A stretch of DNA of 64,000 bases from Bacillus sp. BGMRC 2118. GTDB taxonomy: Bacteria; Bacillota; Bacilli; Bacillales; SA4. Shown here piece after piece: positions 28,520-38,699 of the stretch. The position numbers and the translations under genes are program-made. Position 1 is the first letter of the stretch. Each line of letters opens with the position of its first letter. A model generated the notes under the pieces. That model was not told the origin of the DNA. It searched no databases and saw only the letters and a list, made by a program, of their open reading frames with translations. The DNA is taken from the NCBI GenBank assembly GCA_008364785.1, contig VTTJ01000006.1, positions 62,001-126,000 on the forward strand, written 5' to 3'.

Positions 28520-31500
28520 ATGTTACTGGGTAAAGTACAAAGAAACATCTTAAATTATGACATAATACCCGATATTGGGGAAAATCCTGATAAGAAACCG
28601 AGGACAAGAATTGAATTGAAAAGCAAAAGAACAAGGAATTCAACCCGATATTTAAATTCAGACGGAAGCTTCACTGAAGAAATTTTTGAATTACCACAAT
28701 TTTATAATGATATTGAAGATAAAAAATGGAAATCTATTAATAATAATCTTGTAAAAAGTTCTAAAATATCTAATAAATATATGAACATTGGGAATGACTT
28801 TAAAACCTTATTTGCTGAGTTTAGTGATTCAAATAATTTATTTTCAGTTCAAAAACAGGGGTATCAAATTGACTTTATTCTTACCGGCGCAAATAAAGTT
28901 AATGGAATAGTGAATGGGAATGAAATTATTTATCATGAAATACTGTCACAAATCGATGTTTCATATCTTGTAATGAATAATATGATTAAAGAATCTCTAA
29001 TTCTAAAAGCAATTCCTAAAGAAACAAAATTTACATTTGAAATACGATTACCTTCAGTCTTAAAAACTAGACAAGAGCCTAATGGTAGTATTTCAATTTT
29101 ATCTCCTCATAATGAGACTATATGGAACATCGATAAACCCTTTATGTTTGATTCTAAAGGAGTAGTTTCAAATAATGTCTACTACAATTTCCGTAAACAA
29201 GGAAATCAGAATTTTATTGACCTAATTCTGGACCCTAGTTATATAAATAACCCTGATATATCATATCCAGTGATAGTTGATCCAACATTACAGTCTCTGC
29301 AGTTAATTAGTGACACTTTTATATCTAATCGGTATCCTCAATCTTCCTACTCTAATTTAATTAATATGTTCACGGGAACAACTCCTTCCTATGGAATTAC
29401 TCGTTCTTTAATAAAAGTTAAGTTACCTCCCTTGCCGAATAATAGCAAAATATTAAAAGCATCCTTTGAAGCATACCAAATAAATTCTAGCGGACAAAAC
29501 AACACTATTGATTTATATCGAATTAATTCTCCTTGGGATAACACAGTTTCTTGGAATACACAACCAGTTATTTCAAATTTTATTGAATCTAGTAAGACTG
29601 CTAGTAGCTCTGGTCAGTATTGGGAGTGGGATATAACTAAACTATCACAAGACTGGTACAGTGGCTTACAACCAAATTATGGAATAATGTTAAAGAATCG
29701 AGACGAATCTATTTCTCCATATGGTTATTTTGGATCAAGTGAAAACCAATCAACTTATAAACCACGGATGACAATTAGTTACATAATTGATCCAGTAGGT
29801 ATTTTAGATGATTGGACCTTAACGGAAGAGGGAATAAACCCTTTTAATGGAAACATTACGTTTCAGGAACCAGATATTGCTATTTCAAGTAGGGGGGTTC
29901 CTCTAACTGTCGAAAGAGTATATAACAGTCGAAATAGTATTGAAAAGGGGATATTTGGTTATGGGTGGTCAAGTAATCTTGAAGTTAAACTTACTTTTGC
30001 GGCTTCAGGCCCAGTAGTTTACACAGATGGGAGAGGAGGGAAATATTATTTTGGTGAGTCATCGGAAGGAGGTTACATTCCTAATAGTGATTCATTTCTA
30101 TCGCTGGAGAAACAAGAAGATGGTACCTTTAAGTTAACCGAAGAAGATAAAAAAACAAATATGATTTTTAATAAAGATGGAAGTATTTCTAAAATTTCGG
30201 ATCAAAATAATAATTTAACAATATTCTTGTATGATACATCTGGTAAATTAAAGACTGTTCAAGATGCATCCAATAGGGCTTTAAATATTAATTTTGGAAA
30301 CAATGGGTTTGTCTCAATGATCACAATCAATAATCGTGTTTATAAATATTCTCAAGATTCTTTGGGTTCATTAGTTTCTTTTACAAATGCCAAAAATGTT
30401 GTGACCTCATTTGAGTATGATCCGACTGGGAAATTAGTAAGTAGAGTTGATAGCCGAAATATTAAAACATCTATTTCATATGATTTATCGGGTAAAGTAT
30501 CTAAAGTCCACCGCCCTTTATTGATTAGGGGAAATACTGGGGAAATTTCCGTAACCTATATGTACGATAATATAAATAACATCTGTACACGCATACTTAA
30601 TAATCAAAGAAAGGAATATCACTTTAATCCACTAGGAAGCATTACACAAATAGTAGAATATATACAAGAACATAATAGTAGTAGAATAACGAAAGTTAAC
30701 TATAACGATAATAATGAAGTTGTTCAATTACAAGATGCAAAAAATCAATATTATTTATATGAATACGATGAAAAAGGAAATCTAATATCTGAGAAGTTAC
30801 CAGAGAATCAACAAGCATATTATTCATTTGATAATGAAAATAATTTAATAAAGGAACAAGATTATAACCGCAACTTGGAGTTATATGATTATGATGAGAA
30901 TAATAATGAAACTGAATCCATAGATCCCTATGTGCAATCGGTGTCAAAGAGATACGATTCATTTGGAAATATCCTATACCAAACTAATCCAATGTCAGTA
31001 TCTGATAATATTTTGCCTAATTCAAGTTTTGAATATGGTAGTAATTGGCCGGAATATTGGCAACAGAGAATCCAATCTGGATATAACTCACAGTTTTCGT
31101 GGGCTACGGTTTCTAAATTTGGTAAACGTTCTATAAGTATATCCAATCCTACTGGGTGGGCTATAGTTTATCAATTAATTAATTATGTAGAACAAGATTC
31201 ATATGTATTTAGTGGATATGTTAAAACTGTGGACACTAAAGGAAAAGCATACCTAAAAATTGAATTCTTTGATAGTTCTAATGTATGGTTGGGACAAAGA
31301 AATTCTTATGGATTAACTGGTACACACGATTGGACGAGATTGCAAACAGTGATATCGAACGTACCTGCTGGGACCGTAACTATTCGTGTTTCTGCTGCAT
31401 TAGATGCAGGAACAGGAACTGCATATTTTGATTCACTTCAATTAGAAATAGGTAATGTAGTAAGTTCATATAACCTTATTGAGAATTCTAGTTTTGAAAC

Positions 31501-34138
31501 ATATTTAAGTTCTTCGGAGAAAATTCCTCAAAAATGGGTAACTAGTGGGAATTTTACGTCCGATGACGGTAGATATGAAACCATAAGTAATACAGATACG
31601 AGAGTATATATTGGTAATAGTTCATTCAAACTAACTGGAGAAAAGGGGAAAAATAAGTATTTGTCCCAGAGAAGTTTGCTTACTGGTGATTCAAATACAA
31701 AATTAACACTTTCTGGATGGTCATATCAAGAAGGGGCGGATCCCGATGGAGGGTATTATCTACTACAATCCGTTGTTAATTATACTGATGGAACTGTTGG
31801 GAGATTTGGTAATGACTTTAGTAAGACATCTTTTGGTTGGCAACATATCTCTGTTAAGATAGAACCAATCAAAGAATTCCAATCAATTGATGTGTATTTG
31901 TATTATTATAACCAAACAGGTGTAGCTTGGTTTGATGGCTTAAGATTGGAGGTTGAGCCTACTCATACGTTCTACTATTATGACGAAGGAAAAAATTATG
32001 TTACGCAAATTGTAAATCCTATTGGAGCATCACAATACTATACTTATGATTTCTTTGGAAATGTGACTAGTTTTTCTGACGGGATAGGTAATAATACTAT
32101 TAAGACTTATAATGAAGAAAATGAAATTATTTCTCTTAAAAATCCAGGTGGATTCTTAACCTCCTATTCATATGACGGTGAAGGAAATTTATTAGAGGTA
32201 ACTGATGCAAAAGGAAACAAAAAGAGATTCGAATATAACCAAATTAATGAATTGGCAACTTCAACAAATGCTTTAAACCAAATTACTATTTTTGAATATG
32301 ATGAATATGGAAATATGGTTGAAATGCGTAATCCAGACGGTTCAATTATTTCAAATTCATATGACAGCCTTAACCGTTTGATAGCAGTTTCGTTTAATAA
32401 TGTAAACCGCGTTTCACTTGGGTATGATAATAATGATAATTTAACAAAGGTCACTGAATCAGATGGTTCAACAACAACTTTTACCTATAACTTGAATAAT
32501 CTATTAATATCAGAAGTCACAGGTGTAAACTTAACAAAGTATGTCTATGATGCTAATGGAAATATTACTTCTTTAACGGTGCAGGGGGGGAGTCAAAAAA
32601 ATATAATATATAACAAATTAAACTTAATAAGATCGATACTAATAAACAATTCAATTGTGGCAAACTTCATCTATAATGAAAGTGGGCGCATTTTATCTAT
32701 TTATTTTACTAATGGAACTTATTCTAGTTACGAATACAATGGGGCAAACCAACTTACAAGATTAACTAACTACAATGTTAATGGTTTAGTAATGGATAGT
32801 TTTGAATATAACTACTCAAATAATGGTAATATTATAAATGTCAAAACTTTAAAGGGAACGATTTATTACAAATACAATCAATCCAATCAGTTAATCAATG
32901 AAACACTTTTGGATGGAACAAATATTTCATACGAATACGACCAAGTTGGAAATCGTACTAACAAAACCGTTATCAGTCCCTTAACAACAAAAATTACAAC
33001 TTATACCTATAATCAAGCAAATCAGTTAATGTCAAAAAATAACCAAAATTACAAATACGATTTCAATGGGAATTTAATTGACAATAATAAATATTTATTT
33101 GCCTATAACCCAATTAACAAATTAACTGAAGTCAAGAGTAAAGTTACAGGTGGAATAATCACATCATTTACTTATGACTATAAAGGTAGAAGGAAGACCA
33201 AGTACACTGAAAATGGAACTGTTATCTTTCACTATGATCAAAATGATAATGTGATTTATGAAACAGATCCAAATGGTAAGGTTCTTATTGAGTATATCTG
33301 GGACAAAAACAATCGACCTTTAGTCCTTATAAAAAATGGGGTAATGTACTTTTATCATATAAACAGCCACGGTGATGTTATTGCACTTTCAGACCAATCT
33401 GGAAATATAGTGGCAACATATCAATATGATGCTTGGGGAAATATTCTATCTCAAACAGGAGTTTTGGCTTCAGTTAATCCATATCGTTTTGCAAGCTATA
33501 GATATGATGAGGATATAAATTTATATTATCTATTAGCAAGATATTATGATTCTGAAGATGGGATTTTTACTTCACAAGACAATCACTTTGGCGAATTAGA
33601 CAGACCATTATCTCAGAATGGATATAGTTATGCTGAAAACAATCCAGTTGCATATGTTGACCCTTCAGGTAATGTAATTCAAGCTGTGTTATTAGTAGCT
33701 CTAAGAGGAGCAATTGAAGGAGCAATATTAGGAGCATTAGTTTATTATCTGGAATTAGTTGCTAAGTTTGGATTTAAAGGTGCACGTTCAAAATTTAAAC
33801 AGAAAGAATTATTGAAGGCAGCAGGTTTGGGATTCGCTGCAGGTGCAATAGGACTAGGAGTTCCCACTTATTTAATGAAAGTACTAGGGATTACCTCCAA
33901 AGTAACTAAATCGTTTATCTTAGCACATTTTGCAGTTCCTGCTTATGCGGTTACAAAGGTTGGTAGCTATAGTGGTAAAGGATTACTACTGGACGTTACT
34001 ATTGGTTCATTGCCAGGACAATTAGGTAATATTGTCTCTGGGTTAGTACCGTTTATTTCGAGCATGGTAAATAAAAGAGAAAACAAAAAGAAATTCTTTA
34101 GAAATTATGATTCCGTTAAAGTAAGAGTATATACTTAA
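28520..34138 (+). CDS. RHS/YD-repeat polymorphic toxin (WapA-like)
   Basis: An 1872-residue protein with ribosome site AGGGAGG. Residues 260–420 form a DNRLRE-type domain (SPWDNTVSWNTQP). YD repeats start at about 450. Two carbohydrate-binding-like modules with NSSFE and AYFDSLQLEIG lie at about 830–1150. More YD repeats and the RHS core (LARYYDSEDGIFTSQD … YAENNPVAYVDPSGN) end at about residue 1718. The last 154 residues are a Gly/Ala-rich, membrane-like tail without a nuclease motif, so the toxin may act on membranes. Unlike WapA, no signal peptide is seen. The next gene is a small membrane protein that may give immunity. Confidence 0.88.
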   Translation: MLLGKVQRNILNYDIIPDIGENPDKKPRTRIELKSKRTRNSTRYLNSDGSFTEEIFELPQFYNDIEDKKWKSINNNLVKSSKISNKYMNIGNDFKTLFAEFSDSNNLFSVQKQGYQIDFILTGANKVNGIVNGNEIIYHEILSQIDVSYLVMNNMIKESLILKAIPKETKFTFEIRLPSVLKTRQEPNGSISILSPHNETIWNIDKPFMFDSKGVVSNNVYYNFRKQGNQNFIDLILDPSYINNPDISYPVIVDPTLQSLQLISDTFISNRYPQSSYSNLINMFTGTTPSYGITRSLIKVKLPPLPNNSKILKASFEAYQINSSGQNNTIDLYRINSPWDNTVSWNTQPVISNFIESSKTASSSGQYWEWDITKLSQDWYSGLQPNYGIMLKNRDESISPYGYFGSSENQSTYKPRMTISYIIDPVGILDDWTLTEEGINPFNGNITFQEPDIAISSRGVPLTVERVYNSRNSIEKGIFGYGWSSNLEVKLTFAASGPVVYTDGRGGKYYFGESSEGGYIPNSDSFLSLEKQEDGTFKLTEEDKKTNMIFNKDGSISKISDQNNNLTIFLYDTSGKLKTVQDASNRALNINFGNNGFVSMITINNRVYKYSQDSLGSLVSFTNAKNVVTSFEYDPTGKLVSRVDSRNIKTSISYDLSGKVSKVHRPLLIRGNTGEISVTYMYDNINNICTRILNNQRKEYHFNPLGSITQIVEYIQEHNSSRITKVNYNDNNEVVQLQDAKNQYYLYEYDEKGNLISEKLPENQQAYYSFDNENNLIKEQDYNRNLELYDYDENNNETESIDPYVQSVSKRYDSFGNILYQTNPMSVSDNILPNSSFEYGSNWPEYWQQRIQSGYNSQFSWATVSKFGKRSISISNPTGWAIVYQLINYVEQDSYVFSGYVKTVDTKGKAYLKIEFFDSSNVWLGQRNSYGLTGTHDWTRLQTVISNVPAGTVTIRVSAALDAGTGTAYFDSLQLEIGNVVSSYNLIENSSFETYLSSSEKIPQKWVTSGNFTSDDGRYETISNTDTRVYIGNSSFKLTGEKGKNKYLSQRSLLTGDSNTKLTLSGWSYQEGADPDGGYYLLQSVVNYTDGTVGRFGNDFSKTSFGWQHISVKIEPIKEFQSIDVYLYYYNQTGVAWFDGLRLEVEPTHTFYYYDEGKNYVTQIVNPIGASQYYTYDFFGNVTSFSDGIGNNTIKTYNEENEIISLKNPGGFLTSYSYDGEGNLLEVTDAKGNKKRFEYNQINELATSTNALNQITIFEYDEYGNMVEMRNPDGSIISNSYDSLNRLIAVSFNNVNRVSLGYDNNDNLTKVTESDGSTTTFTYNLNNLLISEVTGVNLTKYVYDANGNITSLTVQGGSQKNIIYNKLNLIRSILINNSIVANFIYNESGRILSIYFTNGTYSSYEYNGANQLTRLTNYNVNGLVMDSFEYNYSNNGNIINVKTLKGTIYYKYNQSNQLINETLLDGTNISYEYDQVGNRTNKTVISPLTTKITTYTYNQANQLMSKNNQNYKYDFNGNLIDNNKYLFAYNPINKLTEVKSKVTGGIITSFTYDYKGRRKTKYTENGTVIFHYDQNDNVIYETDPNGKVLIEYIWDKNNRPLVLIKNGVMYFYHINSHGDVIALSDQSGNIVATYQYDAWGNILSQTGVLASVNPYRFASYRYDEDINLYYLLARYYDSEDGIFTSQDNHFGELDRPLSQNGYSYAENNPVAYVDPSGNVIQAVLLVALRGAIEGAILGALVYYLELVAKFGFKGARSKFKQKELLKAAGLGFAAGAIGLGVPTYLMKVLGITSKVTKSFILAHFAVPAYAVTKVGSYSGKGLLLDVTIGSLPGQLGNIVSGLVPFISSMVNKRENKKKFFRNYDSVKVRVYT

Positions 34139-34153
34139 ATAGGAGATTCTATA

Positions 34154-34399
34154 ATGAATGAACAGGTAAGCGGAGTTTTAATTAGTTCAATTCTCATACT
34201 AATGTGCTTATGGTTAATATGGGATAAAGCAATTTTAATGACCAAAGAGAAATACAATGATAAAAATTCGTTTTACTATCTATTCGGATGGGTATTTCAT
34301 TTACTACCTGAGAATGTAGGCTATTGGTTAATGAAAATAACATTAATCGTGATATATCTATTTGTATTAATTATGACAGTTTATTTCTTCTATTTGTAA
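34154..34399 (+). CDS. Small membrane protein, candidate immunity to the RHS toxin
   Basis: An 81-residue protein with two hydrophobic segments, 15 bases after the RHS gene behind TAGGAG. Position directly after a polymorphic toxin and a membrane location opposite a membrane-like toxin tail suggest immunity. This is inference; the sequence itself is not recognised. Confidence 0.6.
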   Translation: MNEQVSGVLISSILILMCLWLIWDKAILMTKEKYNDKNSFYYLFGWVFHLLPENVGYWLMKITLIVIYLFVLIMTVYFFYL

Positions 34400-34760
34400 A
34401 GAGAAAAGGATGATTCTTTATACAAGGATATCATCCTTTTTTAGCTTTTGAAATTGTAAAGGAGAGATTAATAAATATTGTTAGAGAAGGGTTACTTACA
34501 ATGTAAAGTTATTCAATTCATCATTATCCAATGAAGAACAAAACAAAACAAAAATGCCATGACAGAAAAAAGTTGGGACGCTCAATGTGTGGCAGATGTA
34601 TTAATTCTTCAGATACCTGACAACTTTTACAACCTAGCTGTCCAACAAGTCCAAGTATGTAAAGGGAATAAAATCCCTCGTAATCCTGTGTTCTATGCCT
34701 TCTATAAGTTAGAAATTAAACGAAGGAAAATTTAAGTCACAAGCTCTACTTTACATTGTT
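34400..34760. other. Non-coding stretch between the immunity gene and recombinase
   Basis: A weak hairpin (AAAAGGATGAT…ATCATCCTTTTTT, 34405–34442) probably ends the toxin operon. The rest shows no coding ORF. Being at the 3' side of a minus-strand recombinase gene, it is a possible place for an attachment site, but none is identified. Confidence 0.4.
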
Positions 34761-36227
34761 TTACACTTTTAATACAATTACAATCATTTCAAATTCTTTA
34801 ATTATTACTTTTTCAACAATAGTCGAAATTAATGATTTAGCTTTATCAATAGGTAAAGAATCTATTGCATCACTTACTTGACTGATTTTTAAGTTTAAAA
34901 TTTCTTGAAGTTTTTTTAAGTCAGTGCCACCATTTGTTTTTTGTACTCCTTCCAGAGCTTTTAATATTTGATCCAATCTACCTTTCTCAATTGTAAGATC
35001 TTCTAATTCAATTAATCCAGCTGTGTATGCTTCTACCTTTCGGTTATATCTCGCCTTAGCGACTTTAATTTTCTGAATTTTATTTATTTCTTGAGAACCT
35101 GATTCATGTTGTAATACTTTTACAAACGTTTCACCGTTTGATGAATTTAATAGATTGAGAAGTCCTTCTTTAAACCACTCTTCAACTTCATCTGCCTTAT
35201 ATTGCTTACTCGTACAAGTACCCTTATTTTTATTATTCGAGCATCTGTAAACACGGTATCTGTTGTTTTTTGAACCTGAATATCCAATACTCATCCCACC
35301 ACCACAATTTCCACACTTTAATAGACCTCCTAATAAATGTGGACTGGATTGTGCTCGTGGAGCAATTTGATTTTTGTTTACACGTTGTTGTACCCTTTCC
35401 CACGTTTCCTTATCGATAATAATTGGTAAGCAATCCTCAACTTCAATCCATTCCTCTTTATCTTTTACTTTCCTTCTCTTTTTACTAGAGTCTGTTCTAT
35501 TCCAAACTAAAGTACCTTTGTAGACCGGATTTGTCAGCATTAACTTAATCGAACGAATCGACCATTCTTTATTGAACTTTGAAGGAATTCCTTCTTCATT
35601 TAAGGTTTTGGCAATAGTGTAATATCCAAAACCTTGACTGAGGTATAAATCAAATACTCGTTTAACTAATTTAGATTCCTTTTCATTTATGAATAATTCT
35701 TTATCAACTAGATCGTAGCCATATGGACTTTGAGTTAACCACTTACCGTTATTTGCTGCATGATACATATTATCGAGAACACGTTCTCTAATACGCTCGC
35801 GTTCAAATTCAGCAACAGCTCCTAGTACTTGTAGTGTTAATCTCCCTGATGGAGTGGTAGTATCGAATGATTCGCTTATTGAGATAAAAGAAACCTCAGA
35901 ATCTCCGAACAAGTCAATTAACTGAAGTAAATCTAATAATTTACGGCTTAGGCGATCCAGCTTTGTCACCATAACCTTAGAGATTGTACCTTCTTTTACT
36001 TCATTAATTAATTGACTAAGTTGGGGTCTTTCTATGTCTTTAGCAGAGTATCCATCGTCGATAAAAAGTGTAGTGTTTTCATTCCAGCCCATGGCCCGAC
36101 AATACGCCAACAATCTCTCTCTTTGCTCATCAAGTGAAATGCCTTCTCTAGCTTGTTCATCTGTTGATACACGGCAATATAATGCAATTGTTTTAAATTG
36201 ATTTTCACTTTTATGAACCATTTTCAT
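34761..36227 (-). CDS. Large serine recombinase A
   Basis: A 488-residue site-specific recombinase. The resolvase domain has the catalytic Ser in YCRVSTDEQ (about residue 21) and the arginine block TKLDRLSRKL. A recombinase domain follows (SPYGYDLV to NPVYKGTLVW). Then comes a zinc ribbon, CGNCGGGMSI and YRCSNNKNKGTC, and a C-terminal coiled region. The overall plan is that of SpoIVCA and phage integrases of this class. A second ATG six bases in has better spacing from AAGGGG. It is divergent from the 80-residue ORF at 36340. Confidence 0.93.
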   Translation of the reverse strand: MKMVHKSENQFKTIALYCRVSTDEQAREGISLDEQRERLLAYCRAMGWNENTTLFIDDGYSAKDIERPQLSQLINEVKEGTISKVMVTKLDRLSRKLLDLLQLIDLFGDSEVSFISISESFDTTTPSGRLTLQVLGAVAEFERERIRERVLDNMYHAANNGKWLTQSPYGYDLVDKELFINEKESKLVKRVFDLYLSQGFGYYTIAKTLNEEGIPSKFNKEWSIRSIKLMLTNPVYKGTLVWNRTDSSKKRRKVKDKEEWIEVEDCLPIIIDKETWERVQQRVNKNQIAPRAQSSPHLLGGLLKCGNCGGGMSIGYSGSKNNRYRVYRCSNNKNKGTCTSKQYKADEVEEWFKEGLLNLLNSSNGETFVKVLQHESGSQEINKIQKIKVAKARYNRKVEAYTAGLIELEDLTIEKGRLDQILKALEGVQKTNGGTDLKKLQEILNLKISQVSDAIDSLPIDKAKSLISTIVEKVIIKEFEMIVIVLKV

Positions 36228-36339
36228 TGCCCCTTATTTTTAGCTTGTCTGATATATATGTATAGATAAAAAAATTAATGAATTTAAAAGGTATTGAAAT
36301 GAGTTCAGTCCACATAGTTTGTATAAGGGGGGGACTGAA

Positions 36340-36582
36340 ATGAATATAAAATTTTCATATTGTATGGATGGAGAAAGATTCGAGTTTGCTGAACTTCACC
36401 ATATAGAAATAAGACAACATAGGGAAAATATTGACCGAGCCCTACTCAAGTTTGAAGAAAAAATTAAAATAGCAGCAGCGCAGCATACCATCAAAAACTT
36501 GGTTGGAGAAGAACGTTCAAAAGTGTATTCGATCCAAAGTAATATAAAGGAACACAAAGAAGAGCCATCCACTAAAGGATAG
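36340..36582 (+). CDS. Small hypothetical protein beside the recombinases
   Basis: I use ATG 36340, just after the run AAGGGGGGGA, for about 80 residues of soluble, charged, helical sequence (MNIKFSYCMDGERFEFAE). It is not recognised. Its place between oppositely directed recombinase genes makes a recombination directionality factor or regulator possible, without direct evidence. A terminator follows. Confidence 0.6.
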   Translation: MNIKFSYCMDGERFEFAELHHIEIRQHRENIDRALLKFEEKIKIAAAQHTIKNLVGEERSKVYSIQSNIKEHKEEPSTKG

Positions 36583-36599
36583 GCTCTCTCTTTTTTTTA
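36561..36599 (+). terminator. Intrinsic terminator after the small ORF
   Basis: AGAGCCATCC pairs with GGATAGGCTCT with one bulge, followed by a T-run. Confidence 0.8.
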
Positions 36600-36649
36600 T
36601 CTTTATTCACTATGATAAACAGTATTTATTATGGTGAATAAAGTTTTAA

Positions 36650-37027
36650 TTATTGTACACGATAATCAGTATAAACATCTTGAGATGCACTTGAAGATGT
36701 TTCAGTTAAGTTAATTCCGTTTTCAAGTGTTTGGAGAAGAAAACTAGCTAACTGGGGGTTGGTATTTTTCAAATGAATTAATTTATTGCTTGCATATTCT
36801 ATACGGAATGAAAAATCATCTTCATCACTATATGATTTTGAAAAATGGAATAACTGAAATTCTTTCTCGAGATTCTCCAATATATGGAGTTTTATTGTAT
36901 CGGATTTTCCAGTTTCTAAATTGCTTAGATAAGCAGGTGATACTCCAATTTGAGAAGCAAACTGATTTAAACCATATCCTTTTTGTTCACGGATATATCT
37001 GAGTATTTTACCGAATTCTTTAAACAT
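36650..37027 (-). CDS. Xre-family transcriptional regulator
   Basis: I start at the ATG at 37027, which follows TGGAGGT; a longer ORF upstream lacks such a site. About 125 residues. An N-terminal helix-turn-helix is clear (GKILRYIREQKGYGLNQFA, SQIGVSPAYLSNLETGK). The C-terminal part would form the dimer. It is divergent from the tandem recombinase genes and probably represses that promoter region. Confidence 0.88.
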   Translation of the reverse strand: MFKEFGKILRYIREQKGYGLNQFASQIGVSPAYLSNLETGKSDTIKLHILENLEKEFQLFHFSKSYSDEDDFSFRIEYASNKLIHLKNTNPQLASFLLQTLENGINLTETSSSASQDVYTDYRVQ

Positions 37028-37057
37028 TATAATACCTCCAGAAAAGGGTTGATAAGA

Positions 37058-37195
37058 TTGAAAGGAACTAAAAAATTGACAATTACAGCAATAAGCCATG
37101 TTCATGATCCTAATTCAGCAAAAATATGGTTCGAGATGTATTTAAATCTAGTAAAAGAGAAATTGATTCAGGAATATTCAAAACCGAGGGACTAG
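37058..37195 (+). CDS. Small conserved-looking ORF ahead of the tandem recombinases
   Basis: 45 residues from TTG 37058, nine bases after GAAAAGGG. It reads KGTKKLTITAISHVHD then a helical tail with IWFEMYLNLVKEKL. It lies 49 bases before recombinase B and is on the same strand. It is too short to assign; a role in controlling the recombinases is conjecture. Confidence 0.45.
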   Translation: MKGTKKLTITAISHVHDPNSAKIWFEMYLNLVKEKLIQEYSKPRD

Positions 37196-37244
37196 CCTAT
37201 CTGTAAGATGCATATAGATTATTTAAAAAGGTAAGGAGGCATCA

Positions 37245-38699
37245 ATGAAAACAGTAGCTTATTATCGCCGGTCTACCAATATTCAGGAAAATTCTATAGA
37301 AATGCAACGTCAATTAGCAAGAAATCTCTCATATCAAAAAGCGTTAATAATTAATGAAGAGTTTATCGATGATGCTGTTTCTGGAAGAAAGAAGTCCATA
37401 AAAGAACGTGAAGGTCTAAGCACTTTATTATCAAAAATCAAAGAAGATAATGTAAAAAATCTATTTGTGTATAAACGTGATAGACTAGCTCGTAATGCAT
37501 TAGAATATCTTGAAATATTTCAACTCCTTAAGGAGAAAAACATACAAGTAATCTTTACGGCAGAAAATGAATTACCTTTGCAATATTCTCCTGCTGGAGA
37601 ACTAATAGAACTACTTATGGCTGGGATCATTCAACGTGAAGGAGAGCAAATTGTTGAACGTATTTCAGAAACTATAAAAGCAAATTTTCAGAGAGGAAAA
37701 ACTCCAGGAAATCTACCGTATGGATACAGATATGATAAAAATTCAAAAACCGTCATTAGAGAAGAACATAAATTAGATTTTGTTAAAACAATTTTTGAAT
37801 TAGTTATTTCAAAGGAACACACCTCTTTGAAGGAAATTACGAGTTTTATCAACAATAATGACTTTGAAAATAAAGACATGCAGTGGACATCTCAAATGAT
37901 TAAGAATATCATTTCAAACCCAACGTATATGGGCATAAGAATTTTAAATATCTCTGGTGAAGTTCTCAAAGGGAAATATGACATTCTAGCAATTGTTAAT
38001 GAAAAAGAATGGACGTTAGCTCAAGAAGTATTAGAATCACTTACCATAAAAAGAAGAAAGTCAAAAAAGGTAAAAGTGCAATACCATCTTGAGAATCTTG
38101 CTTTTTGTAAAGAGTGTAATCAACCGTTAAAGACGAAAACCGGAAAAACGAATAAGATGGAAGCATATTATTATTCGTGCTCTACTCATAAAATAAAAGT
38201 TGAAAAAGATTCAATAGAAAAACAAGTAATGTCTGCATGTATTGATTATTTTAAGGAGTTACAAAAGACACACCTCCCACAACTTTTTATTAGACAAATT
38301 AGTAGAGCAAATGAACAGTTAAATAGAATTCTTCTAGAAAACAATCAGAATTTATCGAAATTAAATAAGAAATTAGAAAACAAGACAGGAAAATGGATTA
38401 ATGAAAAACGACAGTATGAAAAAGAAAAGCAAGAATCAGATCTATTAAATCTATATGAACAAATAGAAATACAACAACAATATACTAAAACTCTAGAAGA
38501 TAAAATTATTGAAAACGAGCAGTCTTTAGATGATATTAAACATGATAAATACGGAATAATTGACTTGGAATATACCCCTTCAAAAGAACTTTTTCAAGAT
38601 ATAATTTCAAAGATTTTACTAGATCAACACACTGTTCATCTAGTATTTAAACATCCCTTTTTTACAACGAAGGAGATGATTGAATCGGATGCTAGCTAA
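37245..38699 (+). CDS. Large serine recombinase B (tandem pair, first)
   Basis: A 484-residue large serine recombinase. The catalytic Ser is in YYRRSTNIQ (residue 10) and the arginine block is VYKRDRLARNA. The recombinase domain runs from NLPYGYRYD to NPTYMGIRI. A zinc ribbon has CKECNQPL and a later CSTH pair, and a long coiled coil spans about residues 360–430. It overlaps recombinase C by 20 bases, so the two are co-translated, much like ccrA/ccrB pairs of staphylococcal cassettes though of different sequence. Confidence 0.92.
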   Translation: MKTVAYYRRSTNIQENSIEMQRQLARNLSYQKALIINEEFIDDAVSGRKKSIKEREGLSTLLSKIKEDNVKNLFVYKRDRLARNALEYLEIFQLLKEKNIQVIFTAENELPLQYSPAGELIELLMAGIIQREGEQIVERISETIKANFQRGKTPGNLPYGYRYDKNSKTVIREEHKLDFVKTIFELVISKEHTSLKEITSFINNNDFENKDMQWTSQMIKNIISNPTYMGIRILNISGEVLKGKYDILAIVNEKEWTLAQEVLESLTIKRRKSKKVKVQYHLENLAFCKECNQPLKTKTGKTNKMEAYYYSCSTHKIKVEKDSIEKQVMSACIDYFKELQKTHLPQLFIRQISRANEQLNRILLENNQNLSKLNKKLENKTGKWINEKRQYEKEKQESDLLNLYEQIEIQQQYTKTLEDKIIENEQSLDDIKHDKYGIIDLEYTPSKELFQDIISKILLDQHTVHLVFKHPFFTTKEMIESDAS

